DNA from: Halopseudomonas salina
Lineage (GTDB): Bacteria; Pseudomonadota; Gammaproteobacteria; Pseudomonadales; Pseudomonadaceae
Length of the DNA: 64,000 nucleotides
NCBI RefSeq assembly: GCF_008641105.1
Contig: NZ_VTTI01000002.1
Coordinates: 377,553 to 441,552, forward strand
Reading direction: 5' to 3'
Below the pieces are notes generated by a model. It saw nothing but the letters and a program-made list of their open reading frames with translations, searched no databases and was not told the DNA's origin. Shown here piece by piece: positions 1 through 9,006 of the stretch (its first letter is position 1; each line of letters opens with the position of its first letter). The translations under genes were made by a program, and so were the position numbers.

Positions 1-73
1 TTGCACTACTCCCTGTACTCACATCCTGCCCCGACGGTTGAACCAATCAGGCCCACTTCATTCACCCATGCGT

Positions 74-1408
74 TCAAGCCGACGCCTTGCGACCCCGCTT
101 GGTCTTGGGCGCCGCAGCCCGTTGCGCCTTGATACGTTCCAGCAACACACTGGCCGGCTCATCATTCGGGTCCTGCGGCACCAGCTCACCGCGAAAGGCC
201 TTGGCTAGAATGCTTTGGGTCAGCCGATCAATCCGTGTTTGCGCGATTTTGACCCGGGTCTCCAGCTGGTCGGCGAAGGCGAATAGTTGTTCTACGCGGC
301 TAACGATTTCGGTTTGTTCTGCTAATGTAGGAACTGGAACCTCGATGTCCTTCAAAACTGATGCCTTGATACCCTTAACTGTTGTTCCAGTTGCACGGCG
401 CAATAACTCTTCTTGCAACAGTGGCGATTGCAAAGCTATAGCTCCAAAATTAGACAAAAAGCCTTCATGAAACTGGAGGCATATTGCACGCTGTGCCAAT
501 GCAAACTTCTCAGTTATGTCGATTACCGCAATATTGCCTAGCGGTGCTTCAGTTGTTATCAGAACATCACCAACCAGCGGAATCCCTCGTGTCATCCACC
601 CCTCATAAGCTTCAGGACGTATGAACTCTCGAGGTTCTCTCGATATATACCCCGACCTGATGTTTTTTGCGGTAATGAGTGGAATTCCAGTCCCGACCTT
701 TTCTGGGGTTTTCCCTCGATAGTCGATGAAACGTGCAAGCAAACCTAGCCTATTAACCGGGTAGGCGAAGTCCAGATCCTTATATTTGCTAGAGTCATCC
801 TTGCGCCACTCCTCCGTCAACCGCCCGGAAACAGCAGCGGCGAGGACGGATTGGCGGAAGCGTTTGAGCAGTGCGGGGATGCCGTCGACGCGGGCTTTCA
901 GGGTATCGACCTGGGCCAGCAGTTCGTCGAGTTTTGCGGCGATGCGGGTTTGTTCGGCGAGTGGCGGCAATGAGGTTGGTGCTGTAGAAAAAATGCCCTT
1001 GTTCACGATGGAAATCGTTGTTGCAGAGGATTTGGCTTCGAGCCATGGCTTAAGTGTTTTGCAGTAATGAAACAGGAACTTTGGATCTATTCGTTCATGC
1101 GGAATTATTGCATTAATCTGCTGATTGGTAGCTGAGGTTGTCGTGGTTAAGCCGACTTTCCCTAGATTTCCAATGCAGGTCACTACGATGCTTTGTGACG
1201 GTAGGCTTGGAATCTCGGCGGCGCCGTCAGCAGTTAGATAGGTTTCAGTCCTGAAGATCGGGCTGGCAAAATCGAGGTCGCCTGGCTTGATGAAGGGTAT
1301 ATCCCCGCCATAAAAGCGTGACTCTTTAGTACTCGGCGTTTTTCCCGTAACGATCTGGCCAATATCTGACAATTGGCAGGCAGCCCATCCCGTCGGCAAC
1401 CCACTCAT
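74..1408 (-). CDS. hsdS: Type I restriction-modification specificity subunit HsdS
   Basis: Specificity subunit that selects the DNA target for the HsdM methylase and the HsdR translocase. The 444-residue protein has the classic duplicated layout. A first target-recognition domain (about 1-150) is followed by a conserved helix with PLAEQTRIAAKLDELL (about 150-200). A second recognition domain (about 215-360) is followed by a second helix with LAEQTEIVSRVEQLF. The two helical repeats form the spacer that sets the gap between half-sites. The ATG overlaps the hsdM stop by 4 bases (ATGA), so translation is probably coupled. It is the last gene of the hsdR-fic-hsdM-hsdS set. The recognition sequence cannot be read from the protein. 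The C-terminus ends in a basic Ala/Lys-rich tail. Confidence 0.93.
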   Translation of the reverse strand: MSGLPTGWAACQLSDIGQIVTGKTPSTKESRFYGGDIPFIKPGDLDFASPIFRTETYLTADGAAEIPSLPSQSIVVTCIGNLGKVGLTTTTSATNQQINAIIPHERIDPKFLFHYCKTLKPWLEAKSSATTISIVNKGIFSTAPTSLPPLAEQTRIAAKLDELLAQVDTLKARVDGIPALLKRFRQSVLAAAVSGRLTEEWRKDDSSKYKDLDFAYPVNRLGLLARFIDYRGKTPEKVGTGIPLITAKNIRSGYISREPREFIRPEAYEGWMTRGIPLVGDVLITTEAPLGNIAVIDITEKFALAQRAICLQFHEGFLSNFGAIALQSPLLQEELLRRATGTTVKGIKASVLKDIEVPVPTLAEQTEIVSRVEQLFAFADQLETRVKIAQTRIDRLTQSILAKAFRGELVPQDPNDEPASVLLERIKAQRAAAPKTKRGRKASA

Positions 1409-3015
1409 CCCCGCTCCCCCGCTTGTAGCCTATCGCTTGAAGCTTGCAGCTCCGCCTCCGGCGCCTCCAGCCCCATCACCTCCGCCATCAACCGCTTCTG
1501 CGCCACCACCTCGTCCTCGGCCCCCAAGGCCTTCATCAACTCCTCCAACTCATGCAAGGCCTCAGTCAACTCCGCCATGGCCTCACCGGCCAGCACTTCT
1601 GGCGCGGGCAGGTCGGCGGCATTTTCACTGGAGGCATCCTTGAGCCAGCTGATATCCAGCGAGTCGCCGCGCTCGGTAATCTGCTCGCGGGTAAAGCAGC
1701 GGAAACGGCTGAGTTCACCAATACCCTCGACATTCTCGGCCCGCGGGCTGTTGCCGTTCGGGTCATCGCCATAGGCGTCTTCAAAGGGTTTAAGGTGCGC
1801 ATCACCAAAGGGCGTACGCTTGCCGAAGCTGGGCATATTGCTGCGCAGGTCATAGATCCATACGCGTTGGGTGCAGCCCTGTTCCTGACGCGGATCACCC
1901 GGGCTGCCCTTCTGGAAGAACAGTACGTTGGTCTTGACGCCCTGGGCGTAGAAGATGCCGGTGGGCAGGCGCAGGATGGTGTGCAGGTTGCACTTGTTCA
2001 TCAGGTCGCGGCGTACCTCGGTGCCCACGCCGGCCTCGAACAGGACGTTATCCGGCAATACCACGGCGGCGCGGCCACCGGGTTTGAGGTTGCGGTAGAT
2101 GTGCTGCATAAAGGCCAGCTGCTTGTTGCTGGTTTTATAGGTCAGGTCATCCCGGGTGTTGCTGGCCTCCCCGCCTTTGCTGGTACCAAAGGGCGGATTG
2201 GCGAGGATAATATCGGCCTTGGGCAGGGCCTTGCCGGCATCGCCGAGGGCGTTGCCCAGGTGCACTACACCTTCGTCGTCGCCTTCCATGCCATGCAGCA
2301 AGCAGTTCATCAGGGACAGGCGGCGCGTGTTGGGGACCAGTTCTATGCCTACAAAGGCCTTATGCTTCTGGAAGGCCGCATCCTTGGCGCTCAGCGCCAG
2401 GTAATCGTCGGTCTGCTCGCGCATATATTGGTCAGCAGCAACCAGAAAGCCCGCGGTCCCCGCGGCCGGGTCCTGTATTACCTCACCAATCTGCGGTTTG
2501 AGGCAGCGCACCATGCTGTTGATCAGGGCGCGCGGGGTAAAGTACTGCCCTGCCCCGGATTTGGTTTCGTTGGCGTTCTTTTCCAGCAGGCCTTCGTACA
2601 GATCACCCAGGCCGTCTTTGGCGGCGGTGAACCAGTCGATCTGGTCCAGGGTCTTGATCATCTGTTCCAGGTGGCGCGGTTCGCGCAGGCGAGTTTGCGC
2701 GTCGGCGTAGATGGCGCTGATCAGTGGGTCTTCGTGTACCAGATTATTGTCCGCATCTTTGCCGGTGGACAGGCTTAGCAGGATCCGCTTGTAGTCGTTC
2801 AGCAGGTTGATACCAGACTTGCCGTTGATATCGGTCCAGCGACAGCCTTCGGGCAGCGGGTGCTTTTTCAGGGTGCCGGCTTCGGTGTTCTCGTGCACCA
2901 TTTTGATAAACAGCAGCAGCACCAGCTCGGTGACGTAGTCGCTGTAGTTGATGCCGTCGTCGCGCAGCACGTCGCAGAGGTTCCAGAGCTTCTGGACGAT
3001 GTCGTTGTTGTTCAT
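1405..3015 (-). CDS. hsdM: Type I restriction-modification DNA methyltransferase HsdM
   Basis: N6-adenine methyltransferase of the type I complex. The 536-residue protein starts with the HsdM_N helical domain (1-130). GQYFTPR (156-162) and the SAM-binding loop DPAAGTAGF (182-190) follow, and the catalytic NPPF lies at 273-276. Length and motif order fit the family. The start lies 7 bases after the fic stop and the end overlaps hsdS, so fic, hsdM and hsdS read as one unit. The Shine-Dalgarno site is weak (TTGAGAAAACC before ATG), which is consistent with coupling to fic. No frameshift or missing motif was seen. Confidence 0.95.
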   Translation of the reverse strand: MNNNDIVQKLWNLCDVLRDDGINYSDYVTELVLLLFIKMVHENTEAGTLKKHPLPEGCRWTDINGKSGINLLNDYKRILLSLSTGKDADNNLVHEDPLISAIYADAQTRLREPRHLEQMIKTLDQIDWFTAAKDGLGDLYEGLLEKNANETKSGAGQYFTPRALINSMVRCLKPQIGEVIQDPAAGTAGFLVAADQYMREQTDDYLALSAKDAAFQKHKAFVGIELVPNTRRLSLMNCLLHGMEGDDEGVVHLGNALGDAGKALPKADIILANPPFGTSKGGEASNTRDDLTYKTSNKQLAFMQHIYRNLKPGGRAAVVLPDNVLFEAGVGTEVRRDLMNKCNLHTILRLPTGIFYAQGVKTNVLFFQKGSPGDPRQEQGCTQRVWIYDLRSNMPSFGKRTPFGDAHLKPFEDAYGDDPNGNSPRAENVEGIGELSRFRCFTREQITERGDSLDISWLKDASSENAADLPAPEVLAGEAMAELTEALHELEELMKALGAEDEVVAQKRLMAEVMGLEAPEAELQASSDRLQAGERG

Positions 3016-3022
3016 GGTTTTC

Positions 3023-4120
3023 TCAATTGGTTGGAAACTGGGGGGCTTCGCTAAGCAAGCGGACCAAGGGCTGATTGATGTAGTAGTTGCTGCGGCCTAC
3101 CTTTTCTTTGACCAGAAGGCCGTGCTCCACCAGTTGATCAAGGTATTTGGTTGCAGTAATGCGGGAGACTTGCAGGTCTTCCATGACAAATTCGATTTTG
3201 GTGTACGGGTGGTTGAACAAGTTATTGAGCAGCTCCTGCCGGTAAATTTTGGGCAGCTCGGCGCGCATCCTTTGCTTATATTCCGTCATCAGGACTTTCA
3301 TTGCCTGTATCAGCTCGATGGTGTGCTGCGATGTTTCGATCAGCGCGTCGAGCATGTATAGCAGCCAGGGCTCCCATTCTCCGCTTTCACGCACCTGCTG
3401 CAATTGCTGATAATAAGCGGCCTTGTTACGAATAAAGTGACGACTCAGGTATAGCACCGGCAGGTTGAGAAGGTCTTTGGCGACCAGATATAGCAGATTG
3501 AGGATGCGCCCGGTGCGGCCGTTGCCATCGTAGAACGGATGAATGCTTTCGAACTGGTGGTGAATGATGGCCATTTTTACCAATGGATCTGCATCACATA
3601 GACTGTCATCGTTGATGTAGGTGACTAGATTCGCCATCAATTTTTCTATGATTTCTGCGTGCTGCGGCGGAGTGTAGATAACTGCGCCGGTCGCGGCATT
3701 TTTCAGCTCGGTACCTGGCAGCCGACGCAAGCCTGCCTTGTTGCGTTCGAGCAGCTGCTGAACGTCAATAATATCGTTTAGTCGAAGTAACCCGGTCTGC
3801 CTGACGCCAAGAAATCCCTGCCTAAGTGCGTAGGCATAGTCTTGCACTTCCTTGGCGGCAATGGGGGTAACAGCCTCAACGTTCAGGTTAGCTTTATACA
3901 GCTCATCGTGCGTGGTAACGATGTTCTCGATCTCGGAGCTGTCTTTTGCCTCCTGCAGGGCCAGTGTGTTGATCAATATGGCTTCGTTTGGAATGGTGGC
4001 GGCAACGCCCTTGAGTTCAGCCAGATAGCGATGAGCCTCGGCGGTTTTTTTCAACACCGCACGGGTCTCAAGGCTACTCAGATTGCTGATCGGGAGTTCT
4101 GGAATGCTGTATCCGCTCAT
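3023..4120 (-). CDS. fic: Fic-domain protein (class II, N-terminal inhibitory motif) with C-terminal winged helix
   Basis: Fic enzymes transfer AMP or a related moiety to hydroxyl side chains of target proteins. The core motif HPFYDGNGRTGR is intact at 194-205. An upstream SSEIEN at 61-66 matches the (S/T)xxxE(G/N) inhibitory helix of class II Fic proteins, so activity is probably self-inhibited. A Fic_N-like domain covers about 1-100. The C-terminal part (about 295-355, with VMEDLQVSRITATKYLDQL) looks like a winged helix-turn-helix and may bind DNA. The gene sits inside the type I R-M operon and is preceded by two palindromes at 4171-4247, which suggests autoregulation (inference). The substrate and role in restriction are unknown. 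A phage-defence or regulatory role is possible. Confidence 0.9.
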   Translation of the reverse strand: MSGYSIPELPISNLSSLETRAVLKKTAEAHRYLAELKGVAATIPNEAILINTLALQEAKDSSEIENIVTTHDELYKANLNVEAVTPIAAKEVQDYAYALRQGFLGVRQTGLLRLNDIIDVQQLLERNKAGLRRLPGTELKNAATGAVIYTPPQHAEIIEKLMANLVTYINDDSLCDADPLVKMAIIHHQFESIHPFYDGNGRTGRILNLLYLVAKDLLNLPVLYLSRHFIRNKAAYYQQLQQVRESGEWEPWLLYMLDALIETSQHTIELIQAMKVLMTEYKQRMRAELPKIYRQELLNNLFNHPYTKIEFVMEDLQVSRITATKYLDQLVEHGLLVKEKVGRSNYYINQPLVRLLSEAPQFPTN

Positions 4121-4170
4121 GTAACAGGCCTTGATCCATGGACTGGTTTTTCAGATATAGATTTTGTTGG

Positions 4171-4247
4171 ATTTTATACATGTCGCGGAGAACATGCATA
4201 GAAATCGTTATTTTCTATACATATCAATAGGCTCATGTATAGAAAAT
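4171..4247. promoter_or_regulatory. Two tandem palindromes upstream of fic (candidate operators)
   Basis: The 4210-4222 ATTTTCTATACAT is perfectly inverted at 4235-4247 around a 12-base spacer. A second, looser pair (ATTTTATACAT 4171-4181 and ATGCATAGAAAT 4194-4205) also has exactly 12 bases between arms. The two centres are 41 bases apart, about four helical turns. They fill the hsdR-fic gap in an AT-rich tract. The spacing suggests a DNA-binding dimer such as the Fic winged-helix domain. The binding partner is inferred. Confidence 0.6.
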
Positions 4248-4277
4248 GACGCCACCCTTTGCCGATTGCCCGGCTTT

Positions 4278-7200
4278 TCAGCCCACTTCTGGCCATATGG
4301 CTTTGTTTAGCTCCACCAGCAGGCTGTCCAACTGACTATTCAGAATCTTGTCCAGCTGTTTGGCACCCCCGTGCTCCGAGAATCGGCTGTTCACAAAGTC
4401 GCGATCAATGATCACTTCGTGCACCAGCTGTTTGGCCAGGCGTTCCAGCCATTTGCGCTGCGCGGGCAGCCATTTATGGCTCTGGTAAATACGCTGCATG
4501 GCCTGGGCTACCCGCTGCTCAAAGGGCACCAGGGCCTCGCCCAGGGCGGCGCGACGAATATGGCCGACGATGCTGGCGGCGATATCCTGGTTGGTCTGGT
4601 TGCGGACGGCGGTTTGCAGCTTGGCCTCGCTGTACCCGGCGCCATCGAGTAGTAGTTTGATCTCTTTGAGCTGCTCCCGTGTCAGGTCGCGCGGCTTGTT
4701 GACCACCACTGCCAGGGCTGCATTCTGGTTGAGTTGTTCGCGGATAAACCGATTGAAGCTGTCCAGATAGTCCTCCGGCTTCTGATGCACGCCATAGCTT
4801 TGCGTGCGCTCGCGGATCTCGTCGGGGTGTTCGGAAATAACCGGCTGGCGGTCGCTGCCAAGTAGGTTGTTGACCTCGTTCAACTGATGCAGCAAGCCAT
4901 TGTGCTGGGTGATGAACTGGGCGGCCTGCTTGGGACCTAGCTTGCGCAAATGAGTGTGAAGCGTTTTCGGCTCTACGCCCCATAGATCCTGCAGTTCATC
5001 AAGCTTGTGTTTGACCGCCGGTTTGGTTTCGGCCTTTTTCTCGGCTTTGCGCAGCACGCGCATGACTTTCTGGCTTAGCTGGCTGAGCACCACGTCGGCA
5101 TGGCTTTCACCAGCGCTGTCCCCTGGTGCGCTGAGGGCGCGTTCCAGTTGCTCGGGGTTGGTGATCTCCTCCAGCAGCTGTTCCAGGCTGATATTCGGAT
5201 CCTTGACCAGCGGCTTCATGGTATTGACGTCGCTAAGGGCGGCGTAGATATCCACTGGGTCGTAGATGCGGAATACGGTTTTGCCGATCTCGTCACAGCG
5301 GCGGGTGGCACGGCCAATCATCTGTTCATACAGAATGCGCGACTTGACCCGGCGCATGAATACCAGATGGCAGATCTTCGGTACGTCGATGCCGGTGGTC
5401 AGCAGGTCTACGGTGATGGCGATATTCGGGTAACGCTCGTTCTTGTACTGGCGGATCAGCTGCTCGACCTTGTCGCTCTGGCCGGTGATCTTGGCTACTG
5501 CGGCCTGGTTGTATTCGCCGTTATAAAGCTCCTTGAAGGCCTCATCCAGCAGTCGTTTGACCATATCGGCGTGCAGGTCGGTGGCGCAGAAAATCAGGGT
5601 CTTCTCATCAGCGAACGGATCCAACTCCTGTACCAGCTGCTGACAGATCACTCGATTGAAGTTCTCGTTGATGACGCGACGGTTGAAGGCATCGACCTCG
5701 AAATTCAACTCGTCATCCAGTTCGGCGCTTTGCACTTCGCCGGTCTGGGTATTGATAGCGCTGACCTTTTCGCCCTTGGCGAAGGTAATACCGTTTTGCG
5801 TCAGCAGGGTTTCATAGCGAATGGGCGGCTCGTGATCGATCAGCCAGTCCTCGGCGACGGCTTCACGGTAGGTGTAGATGTAAACCGGCTTGCCGAAAAT
5901 CTCGCTGGTGTGTTTGGCCGGCGTGGCGGTCAGGCCGATTTTCACCGCGTCAAAGTAGTCCAGTACGCGGCGGTAACTGGAGAGGTATTGGCTGGCATCA
6001 CGGGTGGCCAGTTCGCCCTCGGTCATTTCCTGATCCAGGGTGTAACCGCGGTGGGCTTCGTCGATGATAATGCAATCAAACTGGTCCACCGGCGGCGGGT
6101 TGTCGTTCATGAATATGCGCTTGACCATGGCCTGCACGGTGGCGACCTGGATGCGGGTTGCGGCCTCGGCGGCCATGTCACCCAGCTCCGCGACGTTGTA
6201 GATCTGCGACAGCGTCTGATTCTGTTCTAGCGATGCTTCGTTGAAGGCGTCGATAGCCTGTTGGCCCAGAGCAGTACGATCTACCAGAAACAGGATGCGT
6301 TTGAAACGCTCGGTTTTCAGAAAGCGGTACATCAGCCCGATGATGGTGTGGGTTTTACCAGTACCGGTGGCCATGGCCAGCAGCGCCACACGAATTTCTT
6401 TAGCCAGTGTGTTTTCTACCGCCACAATGGCCTTTTGTTGATAGGCGCGCAGTTTCAGGTAACCGAAAGGCTCGGCCTGCAATTGGGCTTGCGCGGCCTC
6501 TTTACTACGCGTTAGCAAATCGCGCAGGCCCTCTGGGCTGTGGAAGCTGGGCAGCGCTCTTCTGGTATTGGCCGGGTGCCGCACGTCCCGAAACCAGGTA
6601 CCTGACTGTTCTGCCAGCTGCTTAACAAAGGGGCGCCCGTTGCAGGAGTATACGAAAGGCACTTTGTAATGGCCGTCTTCGTCATCGGGCCAAGCAACGG
6701 TCTGCCCTGCCTGCTCCCAGGCGCCAATAAGCGGCGCGGTGACGCTCAAGCCCTTGCTGTAACGCTCGGCCTGGCCAATCTTTCCGGCAACATTGGTGTT
6801 TTCCTTTTTGGCTTCCACCACGGCGATCGGTGTCAGGCCAGCAAACAGCAAATAATCGGCGCGGCCGTTCTCGCCTTTGTACTGGGTTGGCCATTCGGCT
6901 ATGGCGAGGTTCTTGCCCTTCTCCGGGCGGGCTCCGCTCTTGTAGGTGAGGGCTTCACTATCAGCTTGCCATCCCGCTTCAATCAGCTGCTGATCAATCA
7001 AAATGCGGGTGAGGGCTTCATCCAGAACAATATGCTGGGTGGCGGCTTGCGTGTTGCGGCTGAGTGTCTGGCGTTGAGCGGTTTGTGTCTTGTCATCCTG
7101 TGACGTCAGTTCAGCTTGAAGGGCTTTGATACGGGCTTCATAAGCCTGCTGTTGCTGATTGAGCGCCTGCTCATGGGTGGCAGCTTGCTGGGCCAGGGCT

Positions 7201-7796
7201 CGCGACTCTTCATCCATAGCATGGGCCAGGGCTTCGTATTCGTCCTTCTCTTTGGCGATCAGCTCATTGAGCTGCTGGCTCGAATCAAGGCCCATATTGG
7301 CTTGCTGCAGCTCGTATTTCAGCTTGCTAATTTCAGTCTGCAGGTTGCGCAACTGTTCGCTGGGATCAGCAGGCGGGATAAAGGGGCCGGGCTTGAAGTG
7401 CACACCGGTTTTGCCAAAGGTTTGATGAAACCAGATGGCCAGTTTGCGGGCGACTACCAGACCGCTGATGGCTTCCTTGTGCAGCGTCTTGAATTGGTGC
7501 GTGGCTTTGTTGCCCTCGATACGCAGGGTATGAAACAGCTCGCGCACCACCGGTTCCAGCTTGAGCTCACGGTTGATCTTGAACAGCAGATCGGCCTGGC
7601 TGGTTTGATCGTCGAACTCGATACCGGCCCGGGCAGCAAGGTGCTGGGCCAATGCCTCACCCAGCTGACGCAATTTGATCAGAGTGGTGTTGGGGTCGCC
7701 AGCAAAGGCCCGCTCGGCGGACTGGGCAATTTCGACAAAAAGCGGATCGTGTTCTGCCAGAAAACCAAAATTGCTGGTGGGTTCAGGCGATGTCAT
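4278..7796 (-). CDS. hsdR: Type I restriction enzyme HsdR (endonuclease/ATP-dependent translocase)
   Basis: Motor and nuclease subunit of the type I complex. The start chosen is the ATG at 7796, because AGGGAG lies about 11 bases upstream and the protein then opens with MTSPEPTSNFGFL (1172 aa). A longer reading begins 33 codons upstream without a clear ribosome site. Domains in order: DUF4145-like helical domain (about 10-125), a long coiled coil (about 145-245), an HSDR_N nuclease with D314 and EAK 328-330, helicase Walker A ATGTGKT (476-482) and DEAH (579-582), helicase C-terminal motifs, then an EcoEI-type C-terminal domain. The last feature points to a type IB-like system. It is separated from fic by 157 bases holding two palindromes, so fic-hsdM-hsdS may also have their own promoter. 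Confidence 0.94.
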   Translation of the reverse strand: MTSPEPTSNFGFLAEHDPLFVEIAQSAERAFAGDPNTTLIKLRQLGEALAQHLAARAGIEFDDQTSQADLLFKINRELKLEPVVRELFHTLRIEGNKATHQFKTLHKEAISGLVVARKLAIWFHQTFGKTGVHFKPGPFIPPADPSEQLRNLQTEISKLKYELQQANMGLDSSQQLNELIAKEKDEYEALAHAMDEESRALAQQAATHEQALNQQQQAYEARIKALQAELTSQDDKTQTAQRQTLSRNTQAATQHIVLDEALTRILIDQQLIEAGWQADSEALTYKSGARPEKGKNLAIAEWPTQYKGENGRADYLLFAGLTPIAVVEAKKENTNVAGKIGQAERYSKGLSVTAPLIGAWEQAGQTVAWPDDEDGHYKVPFVYSCNGRPFVKQLAEQSGTWFRDVRHPANTRRALPSFHSPEGLRDLLTRSKEAAQAQLQAEPFGYLKLRAYQQKAIVAVENTLAKEIRVALLAMATGTGKTHTIIGLMYRFLKTERFKRILFLVDRTALGQQAIDAFNEASLEQNQTLSQIYNVAELGDMAAEAATRIQVATVQAMVKRIFMNDNPPPVDQFDCIIIDEAHRGYTLDQEMTEGELATRDASQYLSSYRRVLDYFDAVKIGLTATPAKHTSEIFGKPVYIYTYREAVAEDWLIDHEPPIRYETLLTQNGITFAKGEKVSAINTQTGEVQSAELDDELNFEVDAFNRRVINENFNRVICQQLVQELDPFADEKTLIFCATDLHADMVKRLLDEAFKELYNGEYNQAAVAKITGQSDKVEQLIRQYKNERYPNIAITVDLLTTGIDVPKICHLVFMRRVKSRILYEQMIGRATRRCDEIGKTVFRIYDPVDIYAALSDVNTMKPLVKDPNISLEQLLEEITNPEQLERALSAPGDSAGESHADVVLSQLSQKVMRVLRKAEKKAETKPAVKHKLDELQDLWGVEPKTLHTHLRKLGPKQAAQFITQHNGLLHQLNEVNNLLGSDRQPVISEHPDEIRERTQSYGVHQKPEDYLDSFNRFIREQLNQNAALAVVVNKPRDLTREQLKEIKLLLDGAGYSEAKLQTAVRNQTNQDIAASIVGHIRRAALGEALVPFEQRVAQAMQRIYQSHKWLPAQRKWLERLAKQLVHEVIIDRDFVNSRFSEHGGAKQLDKILNSQLDSLLVELNKAIWPEVG

Positions 7797-8121
7797 CAGT
7801 AAGAAACTCCCTTTCAACCTGAAAGCTCGGCCGTTCCAGTTCGGACACGTTCTCTCCAAAATCCTTGTCAGCACGAATACGTTACCGAACAACACTCAGG
7901 TAGCCGGTTTGTTATGTGATCCACTTTGCATTATCTGAGGTCCGTTGTCTCTAGGGACAAACATAAGCGGCTTGATCCGGGCGCGGATCGAGCGCGATCT
8001 AGTGACTAACAGACCTCGCCGTAAAAGCATTTCGATTTAGGCACTCATCCTAGCTGCCTGTTTCCGAATTATGGCTATTGGTCCATACTTCATATCATTA
8101 CGCATCAACACGGAGCCAAGG
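7797..8121. promoter_or_regulatory. Divergent intergenic region between hsdR and the antitoxin gene, with a 16-bp dyad
   Basis: This 325-base gap separates two divergent units. Bases 7945-7960 form a near-perfect dyad, TTGTCTCTAGGGACAA (14 of 16 positions symmetric), which could be an operator for the antitoxin or hsdR promoter. No RNA gene or convincing further ORF was seen. Promoter hexamers are not clear enough to call. Confidence 0.4.
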
Positions 8122-8838
8122 ATGGCAATGATCAGTACCTTAATCATGAAAACCCCAGAACCTCTAAGCCCTTTGCTCGGCGTTGGTCTCTACAGCCTGC
8201 CCGAAGCTTCCAGTTACACCGGTATTCCGGCGGATCAGATCAACCGCTGGGTCTTCGGTTACCGTGCGGGCGGAAAAAGCCACGCTAGCCTATGGCAACC
8301 TGCACTAGGAGAGCTCGAAGAGAAAACCCTGAGCTTTCATGACCTGCTTGAAATCCGTTTTGTGCATGCTTTCCGTCAATATGGCGTCAGTCTGCAGTCC
8401 ATCCGAGCGGCTGCCGGTCATGCACGAGAGTGGTTTGACCAGCCCTACCCCTTTACCTGCAGGCGCTTCCAAACCGACGGTCAGAGTATTTTTGCCACGG
8501 TCATGGAAGAGACCGGTGACGAAACTCTTATCGATCTCGTAAAGCGCCAATATGCCTTCAGGCAGGTTATCAGCGCCTCGCTTTACGCTGGCATCGACTA
8601 TGACAGCGATGGCGAGGCCCTGCGCTGGTATCCTCTCACACGGAGCAAGGCCGTGGTGCTTGACCCAGCGAGACACTTCGGCAAACCCATTCTTGCCAAG
8701 TCCGGTGTGGATACAGAAACCATCGCCGCCGCGTACCAGGCCGAAGACCAGAATATCCGCAGGGTCGCCCTGATTTACGATCTAACCCCTGCCGAAGTGG
8801 AGGCAGCCATCAGGTTTGAGCGCAAGGATGCCGCGTGA
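8122..8838 (+). CDS. DUF433-type antitoxin of a VapBC-like toxin-antitoxin pair
   Basis: The protein has a MerR-like helix region near its start (LPEASSYTGIPADQINRWVF), a middle segment with ISASLYAGIDYDSDG, and a C-terminal DUF433-like stretch (VDTETIAAAYQAEDQNIRRV followed by YDLTPAEVEAAIRFE). This architecture is known in antitoxins partnered with DUF5615/PIN-like toxins. The start at 8122 is preferred because GGAG sits 6 bases upstream; 8128 is an alternative, and an in-frame ATG at 8071 lacks a ribosome site. The stop TGA is overlapped by a GTG that opens the toxin remnant (GTGA), the usual antitoxin-toxin coupling. The toxin is truncated, so the antitoxin appears orphaned. Confidence 0.72.
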   Translation: MAMISTLIMKTPEPLSPLLGVGLYSLPEASSYTGIPADQINRWVFGYRAGGKSHASLWQPALGELEEKTLSFHDLLEIRFVHAFRQYGVSLQSIRAAAGHAREWFDQPYPFTCRRFQTDGQSIFATVMEETGDETLIDLVKRQYAFRQVISASLYAGIDYDSDGEALRWYPLTRSKAVVLDPARHFGKPILAKSGVDTETIAAAYQAEDQNIRRVALIYDLTPAEVEAAIRFERKDAA

Positions 8839-8942
8839 AATTTCTTCTCGATAACAACCTGCCACCACCTCTGGCCAGAGCATTGGAAGCGGCGCTACTA
8901 GGAGAAGAGTTAACTATCTCGCATCGATTTACCTTGATGTAG
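8835..8942 (+). pseudogene. Truncated DUF5615 (PIN-like) toxin remnant
   Basis: A GTG overlapping the antitoxin stop opens a 35-codon frame. It begins VKFLLDNNLPPPLARALE, which matches the N-terminus of DUF5615 PIN-like toxins including the first acidic residue of the active site (LLDNN). Family members are about 110 residues long, but here the frame stops at TAG 8940 after an unrelated tail. The remaining acidic residues are absent, so this should be non-toxic. The break lies just before the czcD 3' end and may mark a deletion or recombination junction. Confidence 0.65.
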
Positions 8943-9006
8943 CTTTAATGGCTACAGTTGTAGCTTAAAAGGCAATACATCAAAACCGTCATTACTTCTT
9001 GCTGGT

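Noticed and set aside
1..73. Left border as a possible attachment site next to hsdS
   Set aside because: No tRNA, direct repeat or integrase is visible in the 73 bases available.
1444..2778. Long plus-strand frame of 444 codons opposite hsdM
   Set aside because: Shadow of the GC-rich hsdM coding sequence on the other strand; composition and motifs belong to hsdM.
5100..6230. Plus-strand frame of 376 codons opposite hsdR
   Set aside because: Antisense shadow of the helicase region; low-complexity hydrophobic translation and no domain.
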